From contig CAVUAT010000011.1 of the NCBI GenBank assembly GCA_963739545.1, positions 744,001 to 808,000 of the forward strand: DNA of 64,000 nt, read 5' to 3'. The DNA is from CAVUAT01 sp963739545 (lineage in GTDB: Bacteria > Actinomycetota > Thermoleophilia > Solirubrobacterales > 70-9). Numbering within the stretch: position 1 is the stretch's first letter; every line of letters begins with the position of its first letter. A program made the position numbers and the translations under genes. The notes beneath the pieces are model-generated. The model searched no databases and was not told the origin of the DNA. It saw nothing but the letters and a program-made list of their open reading frames with translations. Positions 8,084 to 16,404 of this stretch are shown piece after piece.

Positions 8084-9115
8084 CTAGGGCTTCCTGCTGA
8101 GCTCGGTCGTCCTCGCGACGAGTCGCTCGAGCACGTCCTTCGCGGCGCCCGAGGAGACGGCGAGCCTCGCGGCCTCGACACCGCCGCCGAGGTCGTCCGC
8201 TCCCCCTGCGACGAAAATCGCCGCTCCGCCGTTCAGCACGGAGATGTCGTGCGCGGGGCCCTTCTCGCCACCGAAGACGCGCCTGATCACATCAGCGTTC
8301 TCGGCCGGCTCGCCGCCGGCGACAGCGTCGATCGGCGCGGGAGCGAGGCCGAAGTCCTCGGGCTCGACGAACCACTCGTCGGTGCCGCCGGCCGCGACCT
8401 CGACGACGCGCGTGCGGCCGAGTGCGAGCTCGTCCATCCCGTTGTCGGCTGAGACGACCATCGCGTGCTCGCAACCGAGACCGATCAAAGCCTCGGCGAT
8501 CGTCTCCTGGAAGGTGCGGTCGGATACCCCGAGCAGCTGGCGCTCGGCACGCGCGGGGTTGGTGAGCGGCCCCAGGAAGTTGAAGATCGTGCGCACCGCG
8601 AGCTCCTTGCGAACCGGCACGACGTGTGCAGTCGCCTTGTGGTGCTTCGGCGCGAACATGAAGCCGAACCCGACCTCGTCGATGCAGGTCGCGACCTGCT
8701 CGGGCGTGAGCTCGATCGCGACGCCGAGTGCCTCGAGCACGTCCGCCGAGCCCGAGCGGCTGGTCGCCGAGCGGTTCCCGTGCTTTGCCACCCTGCAGCC
8801 GGCCCCAGCGGCGATCAGCGCGGCCGTGGTCGAGACGTTGAAGGTGGTGGGACCGCCGCCCGTGCCCGCCGTGTCGACCAGGCCTTCGACCTCGGGCTCG
8901 ACCTCGGCGGCGAGGCTCCGCATCGTCCGCGCCAGCCCGATCAGCTCGGGCACCGTCTCCCCCTTCGCGCGCAGCGCGATCAGGAAGGCGGAGATCTGGA
9001 CCTCGCTCGCCCGTCCCTCCATGATCTCTGCGAGCGCTGCGGAGGTGTGGTCGGCGGTCAGGTGAGAGCCCGCGCAGAGCTCGTCGATCGCCCTGGTGAG
9101 GATGTCGTTCGGCAT
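8084..9115 (-). CDS. trpD: anthranilate phosphoribosyltransferase
   Basis: The 343-aa protein transfers phosphoribose from PRPP to anthranilate. It carries the PRPP-loop motif DTAGTGGGPTTFNVST, the anthranilate-side KHGNRSATSRSGSADVLEALG segment, and the FMFAPKHHKA motif. It starts at ATG 9115. It is separated from trpG by 175 bp that contain a strong hairpin and a ten-codon frame, unlike the tight junctions elsewhere in this operon. Confidence 0.95.
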   Translation of the reverse strand: MPNDILTRAIDELCAGSHLTADHTSAALAEIMEGRASEVQISAFLIALRAKGETVPELIGLARTMRSLAAEVEPEVEGLVDTAGTGGGPTTFNVSTTAALIAAGAGCRVAKHGNRSATSRSGSADVLEALGVAIELTPEQVATCIDEVGFGFMFAPKHHKATAHVVPVRKELAVRTIFNFLGPLTNPARAERQLLGVSDRTFQETIAEALIGLGCEHAMVVSADNGMDELALGRTRVVEVAAGGTDEWFVEPEDFGLAPAPIDAVAGGEPAENADVIRRVFGGEKGPAHDISVLNGGAAIFVAGGADDLGGGVEAARLAVSSGAAKDVLERLVARTTELSRKP

Positions 9116-9199
9116 CCGGGGTGAGCCTAGATGACAGACCGCGCGACGACGTGCGTCTGGTGGCGCGCGTGGCCGAGCAGGTCGAGGACGCAGGGCGAA

Positions 9200-9220
9200 G
9201 CCTTTGGCGGCGCCAAAGGC
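9200..9220 (-). promoter_or_regulatory. strong hairpin in the trpG-trpD gap
   Basis: GCCTTTGGC, loop GGC, GCCAAAGGC forms a perfect 9-bp stem with a 3-nt loop. No U-tract follows, so an ordinary intrinsic terminator is unlikely. Directly after the trpG TAG (next base, 9290) begins a ten-codon frame, MTDPTTTHAW, ending with a tryptophan codon before TGA (9258-9260). A short Trp-containing frame ahead of a hairpin is suggestive of attenuation or translational coupling, but one Trp codon is weak evidence. Confidence 0.3.
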
Positions 9221-9290
9221 GAGCCCGAGGACGAAGAGATGCGAAGCGCCATGGGCGTCACCAGGCGTGCGTGGTCGTGGGGTCGGTCAT

Positions 9291-9881
9291 CTATTCGCGG
9301 AGGAAGTTCGCGAGCAACTGCTGTCCCTGCGGGGTCAGCACGGACTCGGGGTGGAACTGCACGCCCTCGGCGGGCAGCTCGCGGTGGCGCACGCCCATCA
9401 CGACGTCGCCGTATGTGGAGGTGACCTCGAGCTCGGGCGGAAGGTCGGGATCGGCGATCAGCGAGTGGTAGCGCCCGGCGACGATCGGGCTCGACAGGCC
9501 CTCGAAGATCGTGCGGCCGTCGTGGGCGACTTCTGCGTCCTTGCCGTGAATCGGGTCGCCGACGATGACCTGGCCACCGAACGCCTCGACCAGGGACTGG
9601 TGGCCGAGGCAGACGCCGAGCACCGGAGTGCCAGACTCCGCGAAGCGCTTGATCGCCTCGATCGAGACACCGGCCTCGGCGGGCGTGCACGGGCCGGGCG
9701 AGACGACCACCCGGTCGGGCTTTCGGGCCAGCAGCTCGTCGACGGTCTCGACGTCGTTTCGCACAACGTCGACCTCGGCCCCGAGCTCGCCCAGATACTG
9801 GACGAGGTTGTAGGTGAACGAGTCATAGTTGTCCAAGACGAGCACTCGACAAACCTCACTGTGTTCGCGCTGCGCGCTCAT
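9291..9881 (-). CDS. trpG: anthranilate synthase component II (glutamine amidotransferase)
   Basis: This class I glutamine amidotransferase supplies ammonia to TrpE. Its catalytic triad is visible: Cys in LGVCLGHQS, and His and Glu in VQFHPESVLTPQG. The N-terminal VLVLDNYDSFTYNLVQYLGE is canonical. I chose ATG 9881 because its ATGA overlaps the trpE stop, the usual coupling arrangement; a GTG two codons upstream is also possible. It may double as PabA for folate synthesis, as many actinobacterial TrpG proteins do. Confidence 0.94.
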   Translation of the reverse strand: MSAQREHSEVCRVLVLDNYDSFTYNLVQYLGELGAEVDVVRNDVETVDELLARKPDRVVVSPGPCTPAEAGVSIEAIKRFAESGTPVLGVCLGHQSLVEAFGGQVIVGDPIHGKDAEVAHDGRTIFEGLSSPIVAGRYHSLIADPDLPPELEVTSTYGDVVMGVRHRELPAEGVQFHPESVLTPQGQQLLANFLRE

Positions 9882-11413
9882 GGCCACTCGGGTTGTTCGG
9901 CGGCGAGCTCGATCGCGCGGAACATCGCCTTCGCCTTGTTCACGGACTCGTTGTACTCGTAGGCGGGCTCGGCGTCTGCCACCGTCCCGCCGCCCGCCTG
10001 CACGTGGACCCTGCCGTCCTTGATCACCGCGGTGCGGATGTGGATCGCGGTGTCGAGGTCGCCGGTGTAGGAGAGGTAGCCGATGGCGCCGCCGTACGAG
10101 CAGCGCTTGTGCGGCTCGAGCTCGTCGATGATCTCCATCGCACGGACCTTCGGGGCGCCCGAGAGCGTCCCTGCGGGCAGCGTCGAGCGAAGGACGTCCA
10201 TCGCGCCGAGCTCTGGACGCAGCTTGCCCGAGACGTTGCTGACGATGTGAAGGACATGCGAGTAGGTCTCGACGACCATCAGCTCGTCGACCTTGACCGT
10301 GCCGTACTCGCTGACCCGGCCCAGGTCGTTGCGGCCGAGGTCGACGAGCATCACGTGCTCGGCGCGCTCCTTGGGGTCCGCGAGCAGTCGCTCGGCGCGG
10401 CGACGATCCTCCTCGTCCTCGCCCGAGCGCGGATAGGTGCCCGCGATCGGCCGCGTCTCGACCCGGTCGCCGGTCAGCTTCACCAGCGGCTCCGGAGAGG
10501 CGCCGGCGATCTCGAAGTCCCCGAAGTCGAGGAAATACATGTAAGGGGATGGATTGACGGTGCGCAGACCGCGGTAGATCGAGAACGCATGGGCCGGCTG
10601 GTCGGCGGTGAACCGCTGCGACGGAACGACCTGGAAGGCGTCGCCGGCGTGGATGTACTCGACGATCTTGGCGACGGTTTCCTCGAACTCGCCGCGCGTC
10701 ACGTTCGATTGCCAGTCCACTGCCCCAGGGTGGGCCGAAGCCTCTACACGAGGCACGGGCTGACTCATCCGGTCCTTCATCCAGGCGATCGTTTCCTCCG
10801 CCTTGGCGTATGCGGCGTCGATGCCTCCCTCGTCGTCCGCGAAGGCGTTGACGATGAGGGTCACCTCGTGGCGCTGGTGGTCGAATGCGACGAGGACATC
10901 GGTGATCATCAGCGCGAGGTCTGGCAACCCGAGCGGATCGGGGTTCGGCTCTCCGAGCGTGGTCTCGACGGTGCGGACGAGGTCGTAGCCGAAGATTCCT
11001 ACGGCACCGCCGGCGAACGGCGGTAGCGACTCGGGCTCGGCGATCCGGTAGCGGCCCAGGTAGTCGGCCACCGCGCCGTAGGGATCCGAGACCTCACTGG
11101 TGCGGGTGGGCTCGCCGCCGGACCCGGCGCCGCCGTCCCATTCGCTCAATACGCCCTCGCTCCAGCGCAGGATCGCGCGCGGCCGAAAGCCGAGGAACGA
11201 CCAACGGCCGAGCCGGCCCTGCTCCGCGGACTCGAGGAGGAATGAGGGGCCTTCGCCGCGCAGCTTGAGAAAAGCGCTGACGGGAGTCTCGATGTCGTCG
11301 ATGAAGGTATGCCGCACGGGGACCACGTTGAACTCGCCCGCGAGCTCTCGGGCGCGCTCGAGGTCGGGCTGGAGCCCTGGCAACGGGGACGTCGCGGCGC
11401 CGGCGGGGGTCAT
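9878..11413 (-). CDS. trpE: anthranilate synthase component I
   Basis: The 511-aa chorismate-utilising enzyme has its N-terminal domain with a feedback-site region (FLLESAEQGRLGRWSF resembles the LLES Trp-binding element). The C-terminal catalytic domain includes GDAFQVVPSQRF, SPEPLVKL, RPIAGTYPRS and GTLSGAPKVRAMEII. The LLES-type element and the adjacent trpG favour TrpE over aminodeoxychorismate or isochorismate synthase. Its start overlaps the hisIE stop by 4 nt, so histidine and tryptophan genes are translationally coupled here. Confidence 0.95.
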   Translation of the reverse strand: MTPAGAATSPLPGLQPDLERARELAGEFNVVPVRHTFIDDIETPVSAFLKLRGEGPSFLLESAEQGRLGRWSFLGFRPRAILRWSEGVLSEWDGGAGSGGEPTRTSEVSDPYGAVADYLGRYRIAEPESLPPFAGGAVGIFGYDLVRTVETTLGEPNPDPLGLPDLALMITDVLVAFDHQRHEVTLIVNAFADDEGGIDAAYAKAEETIAWMKDRMSQPVPRVEASAHPGAVDWQSNVTRGEFEETVAKIVEYIHAGDAFQVVPSQRFTADQPAHAFSIYRGLRTVNPSPYMYFLDFGDFEIAGASPEPLVKLTGDRVETRPIAGTYPRSGEDEEDRRRAERLLADPKERAEHVMLVDLGRNDLGRVSEYGTVKVDELMVVETYSHVLHIVSNVSGKLRPELGAMDVLRSTLPAGTLSGAPKVRAMEIIDELEPHKRCSYGGAIGYLSYTGDLDTAIHIRTAVIKDGRVHVQAGGGTVADAEPAYEYNESVNKAKAMFRAIELAAEQPEWP

Positions 11414-12078
11414 GCCCGCCGCCCGTTCAGAACCTCGAGAACCTCGGCCATCGACACGCCGCGCGAGAGCAGCAGCACGGCGAGGTGGTAGATGACGTCG
11501 GCTCCCTCCTCGGCGACCCGCTCCTCCGACTCCGACCTCGCGGCCTTGATCACCTCGGCGGCCTCCTCCTTCACCTTGGCGGCCGCGAGGTTCGGGTCGT
11601 CGAGCAGCTCGACGGTGTAGCTGCCGTCGGGACGTTCGCGCCGGCGCTCCAGCAGGGTGCGCTCGAGCGCGGCGAGCGCCTCGCCGGTCACGGGTACGGG
11701 CTCACCCGGGACGCCGGGGGCGTCGGGCTCGGGGTCGGCGTCGCCCTCGAGGTCGCGATAGAAGCAGGAGCGCTCGCCCGTGTGGCAGGCGGGGCCGGCG
11801 GGCTCGACCAACGCAACGAGCGCGTCGGCGTCGCAGTCATAGCGGATCTGCTCCAGCCTCTGGACGTTCCCCGAGGTCTCCCCCTTGTGCCAGATCCCGT
11901 CGCGGCTGCGGCTGTAGAGGTGGATCTCGCGCGTCTCGAGGGTCAGCTTCAGCGACTCCGTGTTCATGTAGGCGAGCGTCAGCACCTCGCCCGTGCGAGC
12001 GTCCTGCATGACGCAGGGGACGAGGCCGCGCTCGTCGAAGCGCACCTTTGCAGCGATTCTGTCCGCCGTTCCGACCAC
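11410..12078 (-). CDS. hisIE: bifunctional phosphoribosyl-AMP cyclohydrolase / phosphoribosyl-ATP pyrophosphatase
   Basis: The 222-aa fusion covers two early histidine steps. HisI (about residues 10-115) has the metal-binding CDADALV and HTGERSCFY motifs. HisE (about 130-222) has the nucleotide-binding helices KVKEEAAEVIKAA and EEGADVIYHLAVLL. The start is GTG 12078. Many actinobacteria keep HisI and HisE separate, so the fusion is a useful lineage marker. It heads the trpEGDC run, and no other his gene is in view. Confidence 0.93.
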   Translation of the reverse strand: MVGTADRIAAKVRFDERGLVPCVMQDARTGEVLTLAYMNTESLKLTLETREIHLYSRSRDGIWHKGETSGNVQRLEQIRYDCDADALVALVEPAGPACHTGERSCFYRDLEGDADPEPDAPGVPGEPVPVTGEALAALERTLLERRRERPDGSYTVELLDDPNLAAAKVKEEAAEVIKAARSESEERVAEEGADVIYHLAVLLLSRGVSMAEVLEVLNGRRA

Positions 12079-12154
12079 GCGGCGATTGTACGAGGCCGGT
12101 TCTGAGCGGCCTGACGGCCGCAGTTCAGGCCAGGCTGCTCATCGCGCCCGAGTT

Positions 12155-12377
12155 TCAGGCGTCGTCGTCCTCCGATTCGAAATCGTCGGCCGGTTCCGCG
12201 GGGGGCTCGCCCTCGGCGGAATCCGAAACCGCATCGTCGTCACCCGGCTTCTCCGCGGCTTCCTCGACCTCGTCAGCCTCCCTGGTCTCGTCGAATTCCG
12301 CCCAGCGCGCCGACGTCGGCCGCCTGGATCGGCATCGCTCCCGCACCTTCGCGCTCGTACTCGTTCTCTGCGCTCAT
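12155..12377 (-). pseudogene. possible small acidic protein with interrupted frame
   Basis: This 384-bp gap between hisIE and era (12079-12462) holds one candidate gene. A strong Shine-Dalgarno (GAGGAGG, 5 nt before) precedes ATG 12377, which reads MSAENEYEREGAGAMPIQAA and stops at 12273. Shifting one base forward around 12300-12330 enters a frame that runs to 12155 with a highly acidic tail (DEVEEAAEKPGDDDAV... ending ESEDDDA). Together they would give a ~74-aa acidic, probably disordered protein. A perfect 7-bp hairpin (CGCGTGC, 9-nt loop, 12404-12426) lies upstream. The rest of the gap shows nothing I recognise. Confidence 0.35.
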
Positions 12378-12462
12378 CGCATCCTCCTCGGGTAGGGGCC
12401 TGACGCGTGCATGTTCCTCGCACGCGGTCATCCAGCTGTGAACCGGTGGTAAACCCGCGGAA

Positions 12463-13353
12463 CTACTCGATGCCGATGCGATCGAGCAGGCCCTCGTCGC
12501 GGCGCCACTTGCCTCGCACGCGGACCTTGAGGTCCAGGAACACCTTGCCGGCGAGCTCGGCCTCGAGCTCGGCGCGGGCGCCCCGGCCGATCTCCTTGAT
12601 CTTCGAGCCGCCCTTGCCGATCAGGATTCCCTTCTGGGACTCGGTCTCGGCCCAGACCTGGGCGTGGATCTCGGTCAGGCCATCCTCCCGGCGTTCGACG
12701 TCCGTGACCTCGACCTCGACGGCGTGCGGGAGCTCGTCGCGGGTCCGGCGCAGCACCTGCTCGCGAACGAGCTCTGCGAGCAGCACCTCGCTCGCCTGGT
12801 CGGAGCTCTGCTCGGGCGGGTACATGAACCGGCCCTCGGGGATCAGCTCGGTCAGCCGCTCGATCAGGGGATCCAGCCCGGTGCCGTTGCGGGCGCTGAT
12901 CGGGAAGACCTCGTTAACGCCGCCGAGCTCGGCGGCCTCGCTCAGCACGGCGGCGAGCTGGGCGTTGTTCAGCCGGTCGACCTTGTTGACGGCGCACAGG
13001 ACCGGCGTGTCGAGGTTCGCCCCAAGCAGCGCCTTGGAGATGAAGCGGTCGCCGGGACCGACCCCCTCCTGAGCGTTGACGACGAACAGCACGACGTCGG
13101 AGTCGGCGAGCTCGCGCTCGACGCGCCGCTGCATGCGCTCGGTGAGGACGTCGCGCGGCCGCTGGACGCCCGGCAGGTCGGTGAGCACGAGCTGCCAGCC
13201 CGCCTCGGAGTCGGTCGCGACGCCGCGGATCGCCCGCCGCGTCGTCTGGGGGCGGTCGGACACGATCGCGACGTGCGCGCCGACGATCGCGTTGACGAGA
13301 GTGGACTTGCCTGCGTTGGGACGGCCGGCCAGGCCGATGAAGCCGGACCTCAC
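12463..13353 (-). CDS. era: GTPase Era
   Basis: The 296-aa ribosome-assembly GTPase has G1 GRPNAGKS (residues 10-17), G3 DLPG (DxPG variant), G4 NKVDR and G5 SARNG, then a C-terminal KH domain (GILIGKGGSKIKEIG) that binds the 3' end of 16S rRNA. It overlaps the ybeY stop by 4 nt. The ybeY-era pair and nearby phoH are the standard small-subunit maturation cluster of Gram-positives. Confidence 0.96.
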   Translation of the reverse strand: MRSGFIGLAGRPNAGKSTLVNAIVGAHVAIVSDRPQTTRRAIRGVATDSEAGWQLVLTDLPGVQRPRDVLTERMQRRVERELADSDVVLFVVNAQEGVGPGDRFISKALLGANLDTPVLCAVNKVDRLNNAQLAAVLSEAAELGGVNEVFPISARNGTGLDPLIERLTELIPEGRFMYPPEQSSDQASEVLLAELVREQVLRRTRDELPHAVEVEVTDVERREDGLTEIHAQVWAETESQKGILIGKGGSKIKEIGRGARAELEAELAGKVFLDLKVRVRGKWRRDEGLLDRIGIE

Positions 13354-13724
13354 GACCTTCCCTGCAACTTGGTCATCACCTGCTGCTGGAGCGCGAGCAT
13401 CTCTCCCTCGTCTTCCTCGTGGTCGTAGCCGCAGAGGTGGAGGGTGCCGTGGACGGCGGCCTCGATCACGTTCGTCGCGTGCTCCGGGCAGATGAACACG
13501 TCGCCGAGCTCGCGCGGGCCGAGCCCGGATGCTTCGGTGTCGATCGGGAAGGCGAGCACGTCGGTCGCCTCGTCCACGCCTCGATGGGCGAAGTTGAGCG
13601 TGCGCATCCTGCCCTCGCCCACCAGCTCGAGGCCGATGTGCCCGTCCTCAACCCCGGCCGCCTCCAGCGTCGCCGCTACCGCAGCCCGCAGGTCACCCTC
13701 GACGTCTGAGAGGTCCGGGTTCAT
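13350..13724 (-). CDS. ybeY: endoribonuclease YbeY
   Basis: The 124-aa single-strand RNase matures 16S rRNA and takes part in ribosome quality control. The zinc site HGTLHLCGYDHEED contains the three metal-binding histidines in the normal H-x3-H-x5-H spacing. An arginine-bearing segment FAHRGVDEATDVLAFP is also typical. It is slightly shorter than many YbeY proteins (about 150 aa) but lacks no core motif. It is followed by era with an ATGA overlap and preceded by phoH, 8 bp away. Confidence 0.95.
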   Translation of the reverse strand: MNPDLSDVEGDLRAAVAATLEAAGVEDGHIGLELVGEGRMRTLNFAHRGVDEATDVLAFPIDTEASGLGPRELGDVFICPEHATNVIEAAVHGTLHLCGYDHEEDEGEMLALQQQVMTKLQGRS

Positions 13725-13732
13725 CTGGGCAT

Positions 13733-14683
13733 CTAGTCGCGCTGCCGTTCGGAGTGCTCGCCGTAGGCGGCGACGATGCGCTGCACGAGCTTATGGCGAA
13801 CCACGTCCTCAGCACCAAAGCGAACGAAGCTGATGTCGGGAACCTCCTCGAGAACGTCGCCTACTTCGATCAACCCAGACTTGGCTCCCTTGTCTAGGTC
13901 GATCTGCGTGATGTCGCCGGTGACGACCATCGCCGAGCCGAAACCGAGCCGCGTAAGGAACATCTTCATCTGCTCCGGGCTCGTGTTCTGGGCCTCGTCG
14001 AGGATCACGAAGGAATCGTTAAGGCTTCTACCGCGCATATACGCAAGCGGCGCCACCTCGATCGTCCCGCGCTCGAAGTAGGCGTTGACGCGCTCCGGGT
14101 CGAGCATGTCGAAGAGCGCGTCGAAGAGCGGGCGCAGGTAGGGATCGACCTTGGCCTGAATGTCGCCGGGCAAAAAACCGAGTCGCTCGCCGGCCTCGAC
14201 CGCCGGACGGGTGAGGATCACCCGCTGGACCTCGCCGCGTGAGAGCGCGGCCGCGGCCATCGCCACCGCGAGGAAGGTCTTGCCGGTGCCCGCTGGGCCA
14301 ATCCCGAAGGTGATCGTGTGGTTTCGGATCGAGTCGACGTAGCGCTTCTGGTTGACCGTTTTCGGCGCAACCCGCGTGTTGCGGTGCTGCCAGACGACGT
14401 CCTCGAGGATCTCGGCGGGGCTCTCGTTCTTGTCGAGGGCGCCGGTGACGGCCTCGATCGTGCCGGGAGCGATCTCGTGGCCCTGCTCGATCAGGTCGAC
14501 GATCTCGCCGACCACCGTCTCGGCGGTGCGGACGTCGCCGGCGTCGCCGTCGAGCGTGAGGACGTTCCCGCGCAGGAACACGTCGCAGCCGAGATGCCCC
14601 TCCAGCGTGCGAAGAACGGCGTCCTCGGAGCCGGCGAGCTCGGCGGCGACCGAGTTGTCGATCGTCAGCTGCCTACGGGCCAC
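13733..14683 (-). CDS. PhoH family ATPase
   Basis: The 316-aa protein has an N-terminal KH-like region and a C-terminal P-loop ATPase core: Walker A GPAGTGKT, Walker B FVILDEAQNT, and GDITQIDL. The PhoH/PhoL family is thought to act as an RNA-linked ATPase, and its partner is often YbeY, which is the next gene. GTG 14683 overlaps the yqeY stop by one base (TAGTG). Exact biochemical role is unsettled for the family. Confidence 0.92.
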   Translation of the reverse strand: MARRQLTIDNSVAAELAGSEDAVLRTLEGHLGCDVFLRGNVLTLDGDAGDVRTAETVVGEIVDLIEQGHEIAPGTIEAVTGALDKNESPAEILEDVVWQHRNTRVAPKTVNQKRYVDSIRNHTITFGIGPAGTGKTFLAVAMAAAALSRGEVQRVILTRPAVEAGERLGFLPGDIQAKVDPYLRPLFDALFDMLDPERVNAYFERGTIEVAPLAYMRGRSLNDSFVILDEAQNTSPEQMKMFLTRLGFGSAMVVTGDITQIDLDKGAKSGLIEVGDVLEEVPDISFVRFGAEDVVRHKLVQRIVAAYGEHSERQRD

Positions 14684-15111
14684 TACGAAAGCTTCTCGCG
14701 AACCGCCTGGCTGACGCGCTTGCCGTCGGCGCGCCCGCCGAGCTTCGGCATCAGTGCCTTCATGACGTTCCCCATATCTTTGGGCTCGCTCGCGCCCGCT
14801 TCGGAGACGGCGGCGGTGACGAGCTCGTCGAGCTCGCCGTCGGAGAGCTGCTCGGGCAGGTAGCCCTCGATCAGCTTCGCTTCGGCGTCCTCGGCGTCGG
14901 CCGCGTCGCCCCGGCCGCCCTCGCGCAGGGCCTCGGCGGCGTCCAGCCGGCGCTTGCGCTCGCGCTGGAGCGCGGCCACCTCGTCGCCCTTGCCCTCCTT
15001 CTGCTCGGCTTGGAGGGCGGCGACGATCATGCGCAGCCGGCCGACCTTCTCCTTCTCGCCGGCCTTCATCGCGGTCTTCACGTCGCCCTGGACCTGCTCG
15101 AGTATCGACAT
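14683..15111 (-). CDS. GatB/YqeY domain protein
   Basis: The 142-aa protein matches the YqeY family, a stand-alone version of the C-terminal domain of the GatB amidotransferase subunit. Visible features are the AMKAGEKEKVGRLRMIVAAL helix and the ending PKDMGNVMKALMPKLGGRAD followed by VSQAVREKL, the conserved tRNA-contact region. Its function as a free protein is not established. It lies between DUF1232 and phoH in the same operon. Confidence 0.9.
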   Translation of the reverse strand: MSILEQVQGDVKTAMKAGEKEKVGRLRMIVAALQAEQKEGKGDEVAALQRERKRRLDAAEALREGGRGDAADAEDAEAKLIEGYLPEQLSDGELDELVTAAVSEAGASEPKDMGNVMKALMPKLGGRADGKRVSQAVREKLS

Positions 15112-15121
15112 TGATTAGAGC

Positions 15122-15571
15122 CTAGCCCGCGCGTCGGAACCCGGGCCCGTTCACGTCGCGGCCGGCGGCGAACAGGACCAACCGCAGCGACGACTCGGGG
15201 CCGGGCCATGCCGCGCGAAGCCGTGCGGCGTCAGCGCCGTGCGCGAGCACCCGCAGGCCCAGCGCGAGCACCACGGCGTCGTCGAGCTGCCCCGCGACCG
15301 GGAGGAAGTCGGGGATCAGGTCGATCGGAAGCGCCAGGTAGGCGAGCACGACAAACAGCAGCGCGCGCCGCGTTCGCGAGATGGCCGGGTCGCGAGCCAG
15401 GCGGGAGACCATTACGACGCAGTCGGGGATGAACCCGGCGATCGCCCGGGCGTCGTCCCGCCTGCCAGCCGCGATCAGTGCCGCCGCAATCACCAGGTAG
15501 GCGCCGAGGCCGAGCAGCAGCAGGCCCCAGGGGACCAGGTCGATGCTGACGCCTGAGGGATCGGCGGCCAT
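15122..15571 (-). CDS. DUF1232 (YkvA-type) membrane protein
   Basis: The 149-aa protein has an N-terminal transmembrane segment (about residues 12-32). It also has the DUF1232 signature LPIDLIPDFLPVAGQLDDAV, preceded by a second hydrophobic stretch and followed by a helix that is partly hydrophobic. Function of the family is unknown. The start overlaps the murI stop by one base, so it is co-transcribed with cell-wall and ribosome-maturation genes. Confidence 0.85.
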   Translation of the reverse strand: MAADPSGVSIDLVPWGLLLLGLGAYLVIAAALIAAGRRDDARAIAGFIPDCVVMVSRLARDPAISRTRRALLFVVLAYLALPIDLIPDFLPVAGQLDDAVVLALGLRVLAHGADAARLRAAWPGPESSLRLVLFAAGRDVNGPGFRRAG

Positions 15572-16404
15572 TACCGAGCCTCTGGCAGCTCGACCAGCTC
15601 GACCTCGCTCAGAGGCATCTGCAGGAATCGGGTGCCGAGCTCGCGGAAGGCCTCGGGGTCCTCGGTGCAGATGAAGCTGTAGGTGCCCTCTCCTTCGCGC
15701 TTCGAGCTGAGGCCCCGCTCATCGAGGACCCGCTGCGCCGTGCCGGCGATCGCGTGGCCGGCGCTGACGAGCCGCACGTCGCGCCCAAGCGTGCGCTGCA
15801 GCATCGGTGCCACCAACGGGTAGTGGGTGCAGCCGAGCACGACGGTGTCGACGTCGGCGTGGCGCAGGGGCGCGCAATAGGTCCGCACCATTTCGACGAC
15901 GCTCTGGTCGAAGGGAAAGCCGCGCTGGATCACGGCCGCGAGCGCCGGCGCCTCGACCTCGGTCACCGTCACCTGCCGGTGCGAGCCGGCAAGCGCCCGG
16001 ACGTAGGCGCCGCTTCGCACCGTCGCGGGCGTCGCGAGCACCCCGACCTTGCCGTTGTCGGTTACAGCGGCGGCGATCTCGGCCTCGGGCTCGATCACGG
16101 CGACAACCTGCACCCCATGCTCGGCGGCCACCTCGCGCGCGGTCTCGAGGCCGGCGGAGGTCGCGGAGTTGCAGGCGATCACCAGCAGCTTGGCGCCGCG
16201 GCCCAGCAGGAAGCGCGACACCTGCTCGACGTGGGAGCGGAGCTCGTCGCCGCTGCGGGCCCCATAGGGAAAGCGGGCATCGTCGCCGAGGTAGACGAAA
16301 TCCTCCTCGGGCAGCGAGACGAGGCACTCGTGGAGCACGGTGAGGCCGCCGACGCCGGAGTCGAACATGGCGATCGGCAGATCGGGGGTTAGCTCAGTAG
16401 CCAC
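15571..16404 (-). CDS. murI: glutamate racemase
   Basis: The 277-aa enzyme makes D-glutamate for peptidoglycan. Both catalytic cysteines are visible, in VIACNSATSAG and VLGCTHYPLVAP, together with the N-terminal IAMFDSGVGGLTVL and the YLGDDARFPYG substrate loop. It starts at GTG 16404, immediately after the prmA stop. Regulatory additions are absent, as expected for a Gram-positive-type MurI. Confidence 0.95.
   Translation of the reverse strand: MATELTPDLPIAMFDSGVGGLTVLHECLVSLPEEDFVYLGDDARFPYGARSGDELRSHVEQVSRFLLGRGAKLLVIACNSATSAGLETAREVAAEHGVQVVAVIEPEAEIAAAVTDNGKVGVLATPATVRSGAYVRALAGSHRQVTVTEVEAPALAAVIQRGFPFDQSVVEMVRTYCAPLRHADVDTVVLGCTHYPLVAPMLQRTLGRDVRLVSAGHAIAGTAQRVLDERGLSSKREGEGTYSFICTEDPEAFRELGTRFLQMPLSEVELVELPEAR

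Noticed and set aside
9127..9261. A 44-codon frame in the trpG-trpD gap
   Set aside because: Composition is that of a GC-rich shadow frame, with no Shine-Dalgarno and no recognisable motif.
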